This document shows, one piece after another, positions 1 through 11,829 of a stretch of DNA of 64,000 nt. Made by a program: the position numbers and the translations under genes. The notes below the pieces were generated by a model. That model did no database searches. It had not been told where the DNA came from and saw nothing but the letters and a program-made list of their open reading frames with translations. Source of the stretch: Piezodorus guildinii (lineage: Eukaryota; Arthropoda; Insecta; Hemiptera; Pentatomidae); assembly GCA_023052935.1 (NCBI GenBank), contig CM041292.1:43298139-43362138 (forward strand). Direction: 5' to 3'. Position 1 is the stretch's first letter. Each line of letters begins with the position of its first letter.

Positions 1-339
1 AGCTTGATTCCATGTTTCCAAATAGTCTGATAATAGTGACGTAAATGAGGTTTATGTAATAGACTGGAAGTTTAGAACGTTTGTCAAGTAAGTCTTGTAG
101 TAATCGGTATCTTCGAGCAGTTTCTAGTAGTTTCAGTCTTGTGTGAGGGTAAAATATAAACGTTAAGGTAAAAAGTACAGTATACCAAGTACAAGAAAGT
201 TTTATATTTTTCCATAGAATTGAGATATATAATTCCTATCTGCTTGCCTCTTTGTAACACGAAAATCTACAGTTCCAGAAAGTTTAGGTTCTATCTTAAC
301 AAAATAAATATGTAATGTTAAACAAAGACAAATAATCAA

Positions 340-720
340 TGGCTCGTTAGCCTAGGAACGGAGCTGATTAAGGTCGATAAAAAAGCGCCATCGCCGAAGA
401 AGGAAGAAGAGAAGAAGCTGTTCCGGATATGGCAGTGTTGGGAGATTCCTTATCTGCTGGGGACGTCCTCGGAATTATATTGAGCGCTAATAGTCCTCGG
501 TAAAAACTAGCAGAGCCGTGCCTCTCACAAAAACACTAGTTTGTGTCGGTGTCTCTGCTTGGACCACCTGGCCGCTCCCTCGCCTCGCTAATGGCTTAAT
601 ACCTGAGTCGCTATCTTAAGGTCTCTCCTTCCTTGTCTAATCCTCGTCTTCTTCGGAATGATGGGGTATGAGGTCATCTGGGAGAAGCCAGAACACAAGA
701 TCAAGGAAGGATATTGTTAA
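340..720. other. Less AT-rich complex island, no gene recognised
   Basis: Base composition is near balanced, with no long open frame and no repeat relative seen in the window. It contains GATATC-poor but purine-rich stretches (AAGGAAGAAGAGAAGAAG). It could be a regulatory element or an old unrecognised repeat. Confidence 0.25.
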
Positions 721-879
721 AGACACAAGAAGTAACATTGTTAAAGCATCTTGACCTCCCTTTACATAAAAAAAATACGCGGTCAAAAAATAAAAGCCCT
801 CTACCAGAATGAGACTCTAGATTTATTGGAGGTCAATGTAGCTGTTTTTTGAGATAATTTTTGGCTTATTACTTTTAAT

Positions 880-1385
880 AATGAACCTTTGTAATTGACC
901 AAAAAAATAAAAAATAACAATTTGAGAGCTTACGTTTCAAAATTCGAAGAATCCGAATAAGAAATTAAAAAAAATCCATTTGTCAGCCGTCCGCCCTACG
1001 CGGAATTTCTCCGAAACTATTGGACCATTTTTTTTTTAATTCGCCACAAAAATACTAGCCCATGCAACGATGTTCCGAACACCTAGACGTTGATATCAGC
1101 TGTTTAGTTTTAAAATGGCGGCCGATTAAATGTGATTTTATTCAATTAATCAGTTATTTTTGAAGATAGAGAAAAAACGTATTAGTGTTTGAATGAAAAA
1201 AGAATTTTATTGAAATTGATTAAAAACTAGCTTAGAAATAGCGTTTTGAAATCAGCGGTAGTGATATGATATGATTGCTTATGATATTGCTTGATAATTG
1301 CTTTTCATATTACTTAATTGTCCATCAACAGCTATATAAAGAGTTATACCTTAATATTGTTATTTGGAAATCATAAACCATTGTG
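880..1385 (+). repeat. Family A interspersed repeat, copy 1
   Basis: It begins with AATAATGAACCTTTGTAAT and a poly-A run, followed by a TTTGTCAGCCGTCCG segment and TTTTAAAATGGCGGC. It ends GTTATTTGGAAATCATAAAC. The same order of blocks is found at 20374, 21225, 42645 and 45510. No coding capacity is seen, so it is non-autonomous and of unknown class. Confidence 0.75.
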
Positions 1386-1991
1386 TATTAATTTTCAGTT
1401 TTTTTCAGAAGAATACACTCCATATCCCCGATGATAGATTATAGGGCAGGGTGACCACTCCTTACGCCTGTTTTTATGAGTGGCCGACAGTTGGCTGATA
1501 GTGAATCTCAACTTATTTACATACTAGAAAAACTTTTCAAGCGACTGAGATAGGAATTATCAACATTTGTTGTGGTAGACTAGAGTGCTAACCACAGAGC
1601 CATGGGGTTTCCATTAGCTCTCTGATATGTTACTGGCTCTTGTGTAATAACAATCATAATGTGTCGTTTGGCCAGATGCAAATTAAAAGACTATTTCGGA
1701 GGTCGGAAGCCTGACTTTTTTGTTGAGGAACCTACACTAATTAAGAGTTGGGACTCTTTAGAAACAGTTCAAACACAATACAAGGTTCATTATTTTCAAC
1801 AATTTCTTATGAATAACAATAGGATTTCGAAAATTTGAATAAAAGAGACAATGACTTAAACATGCCGCAAACTAGCCCACAAGTCGTACTTTATAATATT
1901 ATAAAAAAGAGTGATGGTGTTTCTTACAACCACGAGCATTATCATCGAAAAAATTAAAATAGTTTTCTATTAGATAATAGAAACTGTAAGA

Positions 1992-2226
1992 AGGGGCGAC
2001 CGTGGGTGTGTGGTTAGTGCGCTTATCCACGACTTCAAAGGTTGTGTGTTCGAATACCAGTCCCGAGAGGACTTTATCAAGCATATTATGAAATGGGGAT
2101 TCTAGCACATTCTCCCGGCGGGTATGTAAGACCCGCCAGACAACTGGTGGTCTCTGACGAAAATAGGCGTAGGGAGTGATGCTCTAACTATAACTGCCAT
2201 CGAGAATCGTGGTGTGAGATCCAAAA
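1992..2226 (+). mobile_element. tRNA-derived SINE, family S1, copy 1
   Basis: A-box-like TGTGTGGTTAGTGCG is followed about 30 bp later by the B-box-like GTGTGTTCGAATACC. These are the two internal pol III promoter boxes of a tRNA. The tail (CCGGCGGGTATGTAAGACC.., GCGTAGGGAGTGATG) is shared with the copy at 37260, which shows it is an element and not a tRNA gene. An antisense reading frame over it is spurious. Confidence 0.75.
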
Positions 2227-3427
2227 TACAAAAATAAGAATGTTATTATTATCTCCAAAATTTTTGGTTTTTATTTGAGCTGTTTTATATTTTAATCTCT
2301 TTTAGCTCTTATACATTCTAATAGGCCGAATTTTGAATAATGCCAAGTTATTAATTGAGATAAGAGATTATAAATTGATCATTCGTCATAAAATCATCCA
2401 TATTTCGCTCTGTAATTCTAACTAGCCATTGTAAATAAACGCGTTGAACTGTATTTACAGAGAAGGGTAGAAGAAAAAGTTTTTTATTTGTGAACCAGGT
2501 AAAAAAAAAAAAAAAAAAATGTTCTACATAGGAGCTATGATTAAATGTAATGAAAAAACAAGTGATAACAATTTTTTTTTTTAATTTCTCAGATTATTAT
2601 TTTTTTATTCACACCTGTCAATCAATGTTGACAGCAAATTTGTGGAAGGTTATCATATTCAGGCGAGATAGGCATGATGGATAGAAGATGCCAATCGGTT
2701 TCCCTATACGCACTTAGCTCAGAAGATCCCTCATCCAACTTCTTTTCAGGCTTCTGCGAGTATTATCTGGCATGTTACTAGTGGCCATGTTGTGTATGAG
2801 TGTGTTAGTGTGTCTGTATAAGTTGTTGTGAAAACTTTGTAGAGGGTCCGGATCTGTTCGTTGACTTTTTGTAAGTAGAGTATTTAATTATTCAAAACTA
2901 ATATTTATATTAATATTTATTAAATAAAAAAATTGAAAATAAATAATTTTTTATGTGTATTTTCAAATGTTAGAGTCTTACATGATGAGAGCTAATGTAG
3001 AAACCATAATAATTCGGCATGACGTGTGAGTTTTGTCATCGCCAAATGTCGCATTATATAACTAGGAAAGTTACGTTAGAAATGAGATACAGTTTGGATA
3101 AACAATTCAGTATAACAAGACCAATAACATTTAGCGACGCAGGATCCACGCTCGTGTTCTAGCTAAAGATCATCTTTGAAGGGATTGCGTAACGGTCATG
3201 ATTGAGACGAATATGCATAACATTCATCAATCACAAAGTCTGTAGTCTTCAATCATTTATCCAACAGCTATTATTTGGTTGCAAGTCCCATTCACATCTC
3301 ACTACAGACAACACGCTTTTCCTCGAGGTACAGTATAGTCCTTCCAGGTCGATGATCAAGATCAGACTATTTCTTTGGGCTGAAGAAAAAACAAAACAAA
3401 ATAGATACTTAAATGTTTCCCACTTAC

Positions 3428-3612
3428 TTTCGGTCGACGTGAACGAACTTCATATCCATAGAGTGAATGGTGGTGAAGACGTTGGTAGCTCCTTGGACGA
3501 CGCACTCCCTGGTCTCCGGCATCGCGACCGGGGTACAAGTCGCGAGGAAGACGGGTTCGTTCCTCGAGCACAGAGGCAGGAAGGAGAGGTAGTGACCCTG
3601 TACGAGGACAAC
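3428..3612 (-). CDS. dys: dysfusion/NPAS4-family bHLH-PAS factor, internal exon (start of PAS-B)
   Basis: Internal exon of 185 bp: 61 codons plus two bases. It begins in phase 0 after the acceptor TTTGTTCTCAG and ends CGACCGAAA before a GTAAGT donor. The translation starts VVLVQGHYLSFLPLCSRNEP, contains CTPVAMPETREC, and ends FTTIHSMDMKFVHVDR. It carries on directly from the exon at 26802-26981 (..RFGDQK, then VVLVQ..). The aligned region of vertebrate NPAS4 (KLVLIRGRF.., NPVFTAFCAP) has the same order. The xHSMDMKFxxVD motif opens PAS-B, which in this class shapes partner choice and activation. The next exon should begin by completing a Lys codon; I could not find it in 1-3427, so it lies further left. 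Short open frames in other phases and on the other strand are shadows of this exon. Confidence 0.9.
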
Positions 3613-5382
3613 CTGAGAACAAACATATAATTAAGATATTTTACCATCAACTTTTTCATATATCTAAAATAACTTAATACTCCAACAAAATTGATGAAAA
3701 AAGTATGACAAGTCAAACGTTCACACTTCGGCAAAAAACTTTTCCAACAATTTTTATCGGCGACAACTAAAGTCCTCAGACCAACTCTGCACATGGCTTG
3801 ACAAAAACTCGACCGAAGGTGACTTGGGGACCCTCATGTCAAGATGAAAACATAGACTCTCAATCAGCGACTGAAATTACTATACTCTCTTAGATTTAAT
3901 GTTCAGCAAAAATGACTTTCATACAAAAACTGTAATAATGAAAAAAAAAAAATTAAGACGCATAACGACAGCTTGTTGGTATGTTAACAACAAAACCCTA
4001 CATACGCACAACAGCCAACAGTTGACTAACACATACGAACTCTGTATTCGCGTTTTCAAAGCAAATTGCACAGACACGATAATATACTTAAGAAAAGACA
4101 TGGCAATACCTGAGATGCCTATCAGAAGACCGCTAAAAAGAAGCTGGGTAAGAGACCCTCTCTCCTAAATTAAAGCTTAGGAAGGATGGCTGCTGGGTAC
4201 TTGTCTTCCTCATGTCTATCATATCTGCTGTTGAAGCTTTATATAACACTTTGCTTATTGTTACTTATAACTCCTGACAATACAATAGCGAATACAAAAA
4301 ATAGAAATATGAAAAACTTTTTTTTTTTGCTTACCCAATTTATATAAAATTTGTATTATAAAATGTAAGGATAATCAATTGAAATTTATACGTATATACA
4401 ATATATATTTACTGAACAGTTCATTAATTAAAAAAAAAATTAATACGAATAACCTAAAATGACAGAATAGGGCAATCAGGGAAGATAGTATCTGAGAAGA
4501 GTGTTGTGGGTGACTAAGGCCGTGCCACGATCCTAACAGTTGAGTCGTGAGTCTTTAGCGGTAGTCCCTCGCCATTACATGGGACCCCGGCCTGTTTAAT
4601 ATGTGTTTATTCAATGCATAGGCATATCTTTAACCATGTACATAATCTATAGCTCCCAGTATATCATGGGAAAGCTTTCTAAGTCATGTATATATGGGGG
4701 AAAAGGCCAGAGCATTTATTTTTAAATATTAAAAAAATGTCTAATAAGATTTTCAATTTATTTTTCACAGTTTGTGTGGTGGGCAGTTAAATATTTACGA
4801 GCACTTATGTGTGTGTTTTTGTATTTTTTAATATATTTATTTTTTAATATTTCTTTTTATTTATCACCATTCCAAGTGATTCACCAGCTTTAAAGTTACG
4901 TCTTGCATAAGAAAATACCAATATGCTTAACATAAATCCACGTCGAAGAAATTAAATGAGCAATTAATGCTCTCTATACGTAATTGTTTAGATTTAAGAT
5001 TTCGAATTTAATCAATAATCAAAATAAGTATAGGTTAGTCGATTAATTAATTCAATTGGGGTCTCAAGGTAGTCTCACGATATCAAACAATAATAAAATA
5101 TATAATTTGATGAACCTGAGGAAATTATTTTAACAAATTTAAGAACTATATTAAATAGCGCTTTAACTGTTGATGTTATGGGAACAAATCATAAAAAAAA
5201 ATATGTGAAGTATTAACCTTGTATTGTGTTTTAGATTAAACATCAAGCAGATTTTTCCCGAAAAAGTGAACTTTTTTAGCTCATAGGGTGTGTTAACAAA
5301 ACTCTAAAATATCTTGATGAAACATTACACTCGAATTCTCTCGAAATTTTTATTTTTTGACGGTGTTTTTTTTTAAAACTTA

Positions 5383-6060
5383 GTTGTTTCCAGTTCTTAA
5401 ATTTTCTTGCCACTTCTTTCGGTCGATCCAGTATTCTTCTCGAAGACCTCTGGCAGCCATGCCTTCCTCCACTTCCTGTAACCATCTCTTCCTGGGTCTT
5501 CCTTTTTTTCGGCTTTCCATAGGTTGATAGAGAAAGGTCATCTTTGGCCATCGCTCCTCTGTCATTCTTTGTACATGTCCTAACCATTTTAATCGATTTT
5601 GTTGAGAGTATTTTTTTCTTTTTGGACATTCCGCCTAATAGTTTGGTTGGTAACATGCTGTAATCTAGATATGGCACAAGAGCGCCTCCTAAAATCCTAC
5701 TTCAATGATATTAGCCTTGCCTTCTCCTTGTTAGTAATCACCCACGTTTCTGCTGCACATAGCGTGAAGCTTCCCAAAAAAGAATAGTATAACTTTTTTT
5801 TGGTTTGGAGACTAACCTGCTTGCATCATTTGGTTCAACATCATACAGAATTTATTGTTTAGTGCTCCTCTCGTGATTTTTTCCATGATATCCTTGGAAG
5901 AGCTGCCATTCTCAGTAATCCATCTGGCAAGATATTTTAACTCATATACCCTTCCTAATTCCCAATTTTTTACAGATAAGGCTTCTGTATTCTCATTGAA
6001 TGCCATATGCTTGGTTTTTTCTTTACTTCTAGCCCCCATGCTCAATACTCCTCTAGGAGC
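5383..6060 (-). pseudogene. RTE-type LINE reverse transcriptase C-terminus, degenerate
   Basis: Read on the minus strand, pieces in different frames line up with the end of the endonuclease-reverse transcriptase of RTE-type LINEs. First comes KTKHMAF with YELKYLARWITENGSSSKDI (the thumb-side KYLG motif, here KYLA). Then AAETWVITNKEKARL (the YGSETWxxTKAxxxRL motif), and finally ESRKKGRPRKRWLQEVEEGM (the family's GRPRKRW end). Frameshifts and stops fall between the pieces, so it is a dead 3' fragment. The upstream catalytic YADD region is absent. The clade is inferred from motif style only. Confidence 0.75.
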
Positions 6061-6329
6061 TTTCTTAGCATGTAGTTGGCATTCTCATTATCGATCTCTC
6101 GAAATAAAATAATAAAAATATTTCTTGTTTCACTGATTATGATCAATTTGGAATCTTCGAGATAAAGAGTACTCTATCTCTACATAGAGATAAAGTCTTT
6201 TTTTTTCTTTTTTTTCTAAGCAAAGGCAAAAACACTGATGTGGGATAAGGTGTCCTTTTTTACTTACATTATCATGCAGATAAATATATTCAGCATTAAA
6301 ATACCGGATAAGAAAATATAACTAGAGGC

Positions 6330-6800
6330 TAAAAAGCGAGAGGCGATAGTAGCGCACTGCTCTTGGATACCCGAGAGGAGATAGCCTAATACAGAACCAC
6401 AACAAGAGCTCTCTTTCACCCCCGCTGTTTTTCTAGACGCGCTGTGACGCTGTAAATTATCCCCTGGCCCGGGGCTAGCTCAGAGGGTCCTCACACTACA
6501 ATATAATAACAGCTATCTAATCCTTGCATTAATATCGATATAGCCTTCGATATCTCTTTATCCCGTCACAATCGAGATGTGGAACGCTCCTATCTCCCTC
6601 CCATCTAATTCCGATTTACATAAATTTCTCGAATTAATATTCCCCGTTTTGGACCGACCTGGCAATTTGTCGGTACGTGGGCGGAGAAAGTCTGAGCTGT
6701 GAATCGATTTAAATGTAACCATGTTCGAGATAAGGGATCGATATGTGGCAGATAGCGGACAGTATATCTCGGATGTGCCTTTCTAAATTTAGCAGCATCG
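6330..6800. promoter_or_regulatory. Candidate enhancer island with a dense GATA-site cluster
   Basis: A more complex, less AT-rich stretch inside the dys intron. About ten GATA or TATC tetramers occur on either strand, including GAGATAAGG, CAGATAGCG, ATCGATAT and several TATCTC. It has no open frame and no relative elsewhere in the window. GATA factors are widespread insect regulators. Function is inference from motif density only. Confidence 0.3.
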
Positions 6801-7464
6801 GGTATGAATATAGAGCAAAAAAAAAAAAAAAAATTAACCTATTAACATATTAACCTAAAAATAAATCAAGTAGACTGCGAACAGTTTTTTTCTATTATAT
6901 GAATCATCACCAAGCATCCACCCTAATTTTTTTGTTGAATGCTAATAAAAATGAAGGTTTGAAGTAATGTATAATATACACCATTTATAATTTTTAAATT
7001 ATCATATATTCTCATTTATGATTTTAAAGATAAATTATTTAAGTATATAAGTGATTTAGGAAATTTTATTTAATTTTATGGGTTAATTTCTTTCTTGTTG
7101 TTTATTATTATATTTCTGTAAATATATGGTGATTAAATTTAATAATATCCATTATTATTATACAAATCGTAATCGTCTAATAAGGACTAAAAAACATTAC
7201 AAAATGTGAAACAGAAACTAATTAACTGTCAATGTTTTTTCGAAGTTATTATTATTTAGTTTTAGAATGATTCTTTAGAAATATTTTGAGTTAAAAAAAA
7301 TGTAAGCATACATTTTATTATTATTATTTAATTTCTATAATATTTTTTATTATAATTTTTTTTTATATTTTATTAAAATATTTTTTATTATGATAATACA
7401 CTTTTAAGAAGAATACCAATAAGAGCTATAGGAATTCATTATAACCATATGTACACAATAAAAT

Positions 7465-7609
7465 AATATTGAGGATGTATAGACGACTATAGAATATATT
7501 ATTGGTGGAATAATCAGGAGTCTATCTTTTCCTAAATATTTTAATTTTGCCTACGTTTCGGCTCAAGCTTAAAATATTTAGAAAAAGACTGACTCCTGAT
7601 TATTCCATC
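7465..7609 (+). mobile_element. Penelope-like palindromic element, family E, internally deleted copy
   Basis: It starts AATATTGAGGATGTATAG, as does the copy at 62188. The arms are inverted: GGTGGAATAATCAGGAGTC on the left and GACTCCTGATTATTCCATC on the right. They are joined by CTACGTTTCGGCTCAAGC. The central part present in the other copy is missing here, so the two arms nearly touch. Confidence 0.65.
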
Positions 7610-7664
7610 AATAATAAAAAATATATATATAAATAAATAAAAAAAAATAAATAAACTATAATTC

Positions 7665-8395
7665 ATGAAGGGTCTTGGGCCATATTTTCATCACTCTCCG
7701 TTAACTTTTACAATATTATTATGTACAATAATATTTTTTCTAAAATCTTTAGCATTCCAACGGTATATTATACTTATATATCACTCTTCTTAAGTTCAAA
7801 AACAAAAAATTGTATTATAAAAATATTTTTGCAGTTTTCTCGTTTAGTTGGATATTGAATTGGTTCAACTTATATATTTACCTGTTTTTTAGCTATTCTA
7901 ATAAGAAGATGTGGTTAATTTTTTCGAATCTACAGAATGAAGGATACTTTAGAAGAAAAAGTTTTGAAATATCGGCATTTAAGCCCTCTCAGACTATTTC
8001 AATCACGATGAAACCTACATTATATTAAAGCCCGATTAATTTTACATCGACATAGCGAGTTTAGTCAAAATCGTTAGAGCCGTTTTTGAGAAAATCGTAA
8101 AAAGGTGCAAAATGCATGGTATAAAGTGGCTCTTTTGGAAAACTGATGAAAAAGTTTTTGTAACATCTCGGGCGTATAGTTGTCTTAAATATGAAATTTC
8201 ATTTTCATAGAACTTTACGTTTACGCACGAGAGTTACCACACACACAGAGACCTTTTTGCGGGACTTAGTTATTTGGACTCAGGGGACCCTAAAACGTGT
8301 ATTTCCGTTTAAAATTGGAATTCGCACATTTTCACGATCGCAATACTTTCCCTTACTATATATTTCATATATAGGTAAGTGAAAGTAAAAAAAAA
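7665..8395 (+). repeat. Family B interspersed repeat, copy 1
   Basis: It carries the family's blocks in order: GTTAACTTTTAC, AGCATTCCAACGGTATATTA, GAGCCGTTTTTGAGAAAATC, GCGGGACTTAGTTATTTGG, GGGGACCCTAAAACGTGTAT, and the terminus ATATAGGTAAGTGAAAGT. The copy at about 11830-12770 is the same sequence in the opposite orientation. There is no coding frame of interest. Confidence 0.75.
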
Positions 8396-8404
8396 GTATA
8401 CTTT

Positions 8405-8880
8405 TTTTTTTTAATTTAGGAGGTCCTTGCCATAGTAGGGAACGGAGGAAGGGCGAAAATATTTTGTTGGGAACAACTGGCCGAGACCCATGGCGAATCG
8501 AGAGGGCCTAAGTGGTCCAAGAAGTCAAAATAAATAACTTCAGTTAATAATATTTGCCATGTTCATGAGCTTTGAGAAATGGTCTCTAGTACTATGTCGA
8601 AACATTCGATACTGCTAATAATTTCAATTTACCGGGCAATAAAGGAAGACGGAACGCTGCAATGAAGGTTGGCTAAGAACAATAAAGCAATGGATAGACC
8701 ATTCATAACCGAGTATAGATCCGTGGAGGACAATCCTTCATTGTCAGGAAGATAAGGTTTGGGGTCAGTTGCTACAAGGATCGGGTGTCATCAGTTAAGG
8801 ATGCTTCGTGTCTGTTCTAGGATTGCTCTGGGAACTGCCCTACATCCCAGTCATCATCATCGGCGGCTAATCTAAAGGGT
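8405..8880. other. Complex non-repetitive island, no gene recognised
   Basis: Balanced composition with no long open frame on either strand and no relative seen elsewhere in the window. It could be conserved non-coding DNA of the dys intron, or unrecognised old repeat. Confidence 0.2.
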
Positions 8881-9189
8881 GTCTCTTCATGTAATTTATA
8901 AAACGATTTGAGTTATTTTGGTCTAATTAGATGTTATTTTTATATTTTTGTGCCATGAAGAAAAGAAAAAATCGAGTGCGGAAAACACAAAACTATCACT
9001 AACCTCAGTAATTGAAATAAATTTAATAACTATTAAATAAAGTTAAAAAAGAATAAATAATTATTTATTTGTATAACAAATGACCCTTCTGATTTGGTAA
9101 CAAATCATATTTAGTCAGTTTACAATTGGAATGAGATATATGAACAAGACCAGAGATATTGGCAGCACTTATTTCAACTAAATTCTACA

Positions 9190-9857
9190 GTTTGTATTTT
9201 TTTTAAAGAACATACCATCCTCTTGTAATTTACCATGTCCGTGTTTTTGAAAAATGCAGTCTCTTCATCAGATGTAAAGTCGCGTTCTTTCTCATATTTT
9301 TTGCATCTAAAAACTAAGTGTTGCAAGTCTTCTGGCTGTCAGCAGACTTCACATTTTTATCTTTTTTTATCCTCTTATATTTGTTAGTAAAACCGTGGTT
9401 TGTCCTCAGTCTCACGATTTGTACGATATTTGTTCCTGTAAGTTGCTTATGCCGAGCAAACCAAGGAACAAGGTTCACAGTCGGTTGAACCGTATAGAAG
9501 TCTCCCTTTTGATTGCGATTCCCAGTCATAGTTATCTTGCCATTCTTTTGTTTCTCCTTTCTTCAAGATTCTTAAGAGATCCATGATGGGTAACTTGGCG
9601 TTCTCTTCTACTATTTGTATTATCCCTCCAGCTCTGTAAGCAGCCTCATTTCCGGATAATTCTATGTTGCTTGGAATCCATTGAAATGTATATCGGTTGT
9701 TGTCGGATACTATGTATTTTATTATTTCAAATGTTACATATGAAATAATTTTTCTGCAGTGGATTGTTTTTAGTACCTTACCAGAGGAGGCAGGGGCTGT
9801 CAGAATAACTATGTTAGTATTTGAATACGTTGTTCGACAATAATCTGTGGCTTTCAA
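9190..9857 (-). pseudogene. LINE ORF2 C-terminus with RNase H-like domain, frameshifted
   Basis: Minus-strand translation gives YTFQWIPSNIELSGNEAAYR, matching the end of a LINE RNase H domain (FxWIPSHxGxxGNExAD). It is followed in a second frame by IVRLRTNHGFTNKYKRI and in a third by DLQHLVFRCKKYEKERDF, the region that in these LINEs carries a C-terminal Cys/His motif. At least two frameshifts break it. The catalytic RT part is missing. RNase H with this tail is typical of I/R1/Jockey-related LINEs; the exact clade is uncertain. Confidence 0.75.
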
Positions 9858-9867
9858 GATTGCAAAA

Positions 9868-10262
9868 ACGGTATATTATACATCTATATTACTGTTCTTA
9901 TGTTCAAAAACACATAAATCTCATTAAAAAATATTTTTGATCTTTTCTCCTTTAATTGGATATCGCATTCGTTCAATTTCTGCATTTAGTCGTTTTTTAT
10001 CAGTTATAATCTACAAAATTGAAGGTAATTAAGAAGATGCAAATTTAAAATAACGGCATTCAAGCCCTTTTACATTATTTAAATCACAATGAAATCTGCA
10101 TCGTCTTAAAGCCCATTTAATCGATATAGCGATTTTAATAAAGATCTTCAACTTCGTTTTCGACGAAATAATAAAAAAAAGTGCTAATAAAGGTTATAAA
10201 GTGGCTTTTCTTGGGTTTGCCAAATTATTTGAAAAAGTTGTAACATTTCAGACATATACGTT
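9868..10262 (+). repeat. Family B interspersed repeat, copy 2 (partial)
   Basis: It shares ACGGTATATTATACATC, the AAGCCCATTTAATCGATATAG block and GTTATAAAGTGGCTTTTCTT with the other B copies. It stops before the GCGGGACTT block and is followed directly by the palindromic MITE at 10276. Confidence 0.65.
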
Positions 10263-10275
10263 GAATAATTATATT

Positions 10276-10422
10276 AGGGGTACTCACTACGTTTGCTATA
10301 GCATGCTATTTGTGCTATTGTGCTAAACCTATCAATTTTATACAGGAAATAACTGTAGAAACTCGACGGGTTTAGCAAAATAACAAAAATAGCATGCTAT
10401 AGCAAACGTAGTGAGTACCCCT
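10276..10422. mobile_element. Palindromic MITE, hAT-like, copy 1
   Basis: A 147-bp element whose ends are near-perfect inverted repeats: AGGGGTACTCACTACGTTTG on the left and the mirror ..GTAGTGAGTACCCCT on the right, each about 45 bp long. An AGGGG/TAGGGG end and a degenerate 8-bp flank (ATTATATT against TTTATCTC) are compatible with a hAT-type MITE. A second copy lies inverted at 35726. Confidence 0.8.
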
Positions 10423-10599
10423 TTTATCTCATAAGGGGCTATTGTTTATAGTAAAATAGAGACTTAAACAAAATATTATTTATTTCAAATCCCTCAAACA
10501 TTTTATTTTTCAAAAAAATAACACATAAACTCTTTTGGCCTCCACCGGGGAATTTATAACTTAAATTTGTGAAATTATTTTCACGGAAATGTGTTAAAG

Positions 10600-10925
10600 G
10601 CTTAGTAAGTCCTTCCTTAATGGCAGTTACTCAGCCTCGCAAAGCTTCATGCTAGAACTTATTTCATTCCACACTCCTTTCCTAGAACGGTCCCTGACTG
10701 CCGAAGGTGTTATTAAGGATAAATACGCACTACTGAAGCTTGCTCAATCGACTCCTAACAGTCGGAAAGGTGAGCCTCCATCGCTGAGGTTTACAGCTAG
10801 ATCGGATCACTTTCCCATGACCGAAAATCGGATCGGGAGCAGAAGTGATAGGATTCCGGATTTATCATCTCAGCAATTAGGAGCGAAATATGGCTTGGCT
10901 CTGAAGGTATTTCCTTCTTGATAAA
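10600..10925. other. Complex island with a 90-codon open frame of unknown meaning
   Basis: The plus strand is open from 10649 to 10921, with no family I recognise. Composition is balanced, with GGAT/CGGATCGG-like repeats (ATCGGATC, AATCGGATCGG). It lacks good splice signals, so the open frame is probably chance. It may be a regulatory island. Confidence 0.2.
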
Positions 10926-11228
10926 GTACTAATTATGTGTGGTATACCTGAGCATACAGAGGACGTTATTTACTGACAATATAACAAATATTCACCGTTT
11001 ACGATTTCAAATCCTTAAAAAGGTACCCGAGGATTTCGTTCAGAAGTTGGTTCCTTTTAAATAATTAGGTGGATAATATGGATCCGTAAGGTGTTATGAT
11101 GACATAACGGTTATGTTTCGGAACTAAAACATGTTAGTTAATTATGGATATACCTATAATCATTTATTTACGGATATAAATGACAATTCGTTAAAAAAAA
11201 AAAAATAGTTGAAGTAGTAACTTGACGA

Positions 11229-11375
11229 TGGCCTCGAGACCTAGTGATTTAAATAAACCAAGAAGTGCTACCACTGGGTAGTTTCTTCTCACGCCTGTAT
11301 CATGCCCATATCTCAATGTTCACATTTACTTGATGTATATTTTTGTAATAAAGTTGTAAATATCACTATAATAAA
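11229..11375 (+). mobile_element. Jockey-like LINE 3' UTR fragment
   Basis: It shares GATGGCCTxxGACCT, the CTACCACTGGGTAGT block and the AATAAAGTTGTAAATATCA end with the 3' part of the jockey-like fragment at 30880-31370. It is a heavily 5'-truncated insertion. Confidence 0.55.
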
Positions 11376-11829
11376 AAATTTAAAAAAGTAGTAACTGATT
11401 GTCTGATAACGATGGTATATGTATTTAGTTACTCTTATCATAAACGTATACAAATTAATACGAAATGAAGTATTCGAGAGCTAAGACGTTGGTTTTAGCT
11501 ACTTCATAATTAATTTAACTTATTTCAGGATAAGATTTTTCTATTTCATCCTAATATACATTAAATCTTCAGATCAGAAAAAGTTAATAATCAAAATATG
11601 GACACGGGAAACCATATAGGCGAAGTTTAATAATTTATAGAATATAAAATTATATTGAGAAATCATAAAGATGCAATGTTAGCCCTGATAAAGAGGAATA
11701 GCCCCGAACTCGAAAGTTATTAATAATTATTTATTGCTTAGTAAATATTGTATGAATGATTTAATTTATCTCTATGTCCTTGTAATAATGTCCTAATTAG
11801 GACAGATTGAAATATTTTATTTGGATATT

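Larger units (their letters stand above)
1..3427 (-). other. dys intron downstream of the PAS-B exon (partial)
   Basis: This is intron if the gene continues to the left, since the 3428 donor must splice to an exon that is not visible here. It holds a complex island at about 340-720 (not obviously coding), an A-family repeat at 880-1385 and a tRNA-derived SINE at 1992-2226. The remaining stretches (1390-1980, 2230-3420) are AT-rich with poly-A/T runs and show nothing I can identify. Confidence 0.5.

Noticed and set aside
3202..3794. Several open frames of 86-142 codons around 3202-3794
   Set aside because: They are out-of-phase or antisense shadows of the GC-rich dys exon at 3428-3612.
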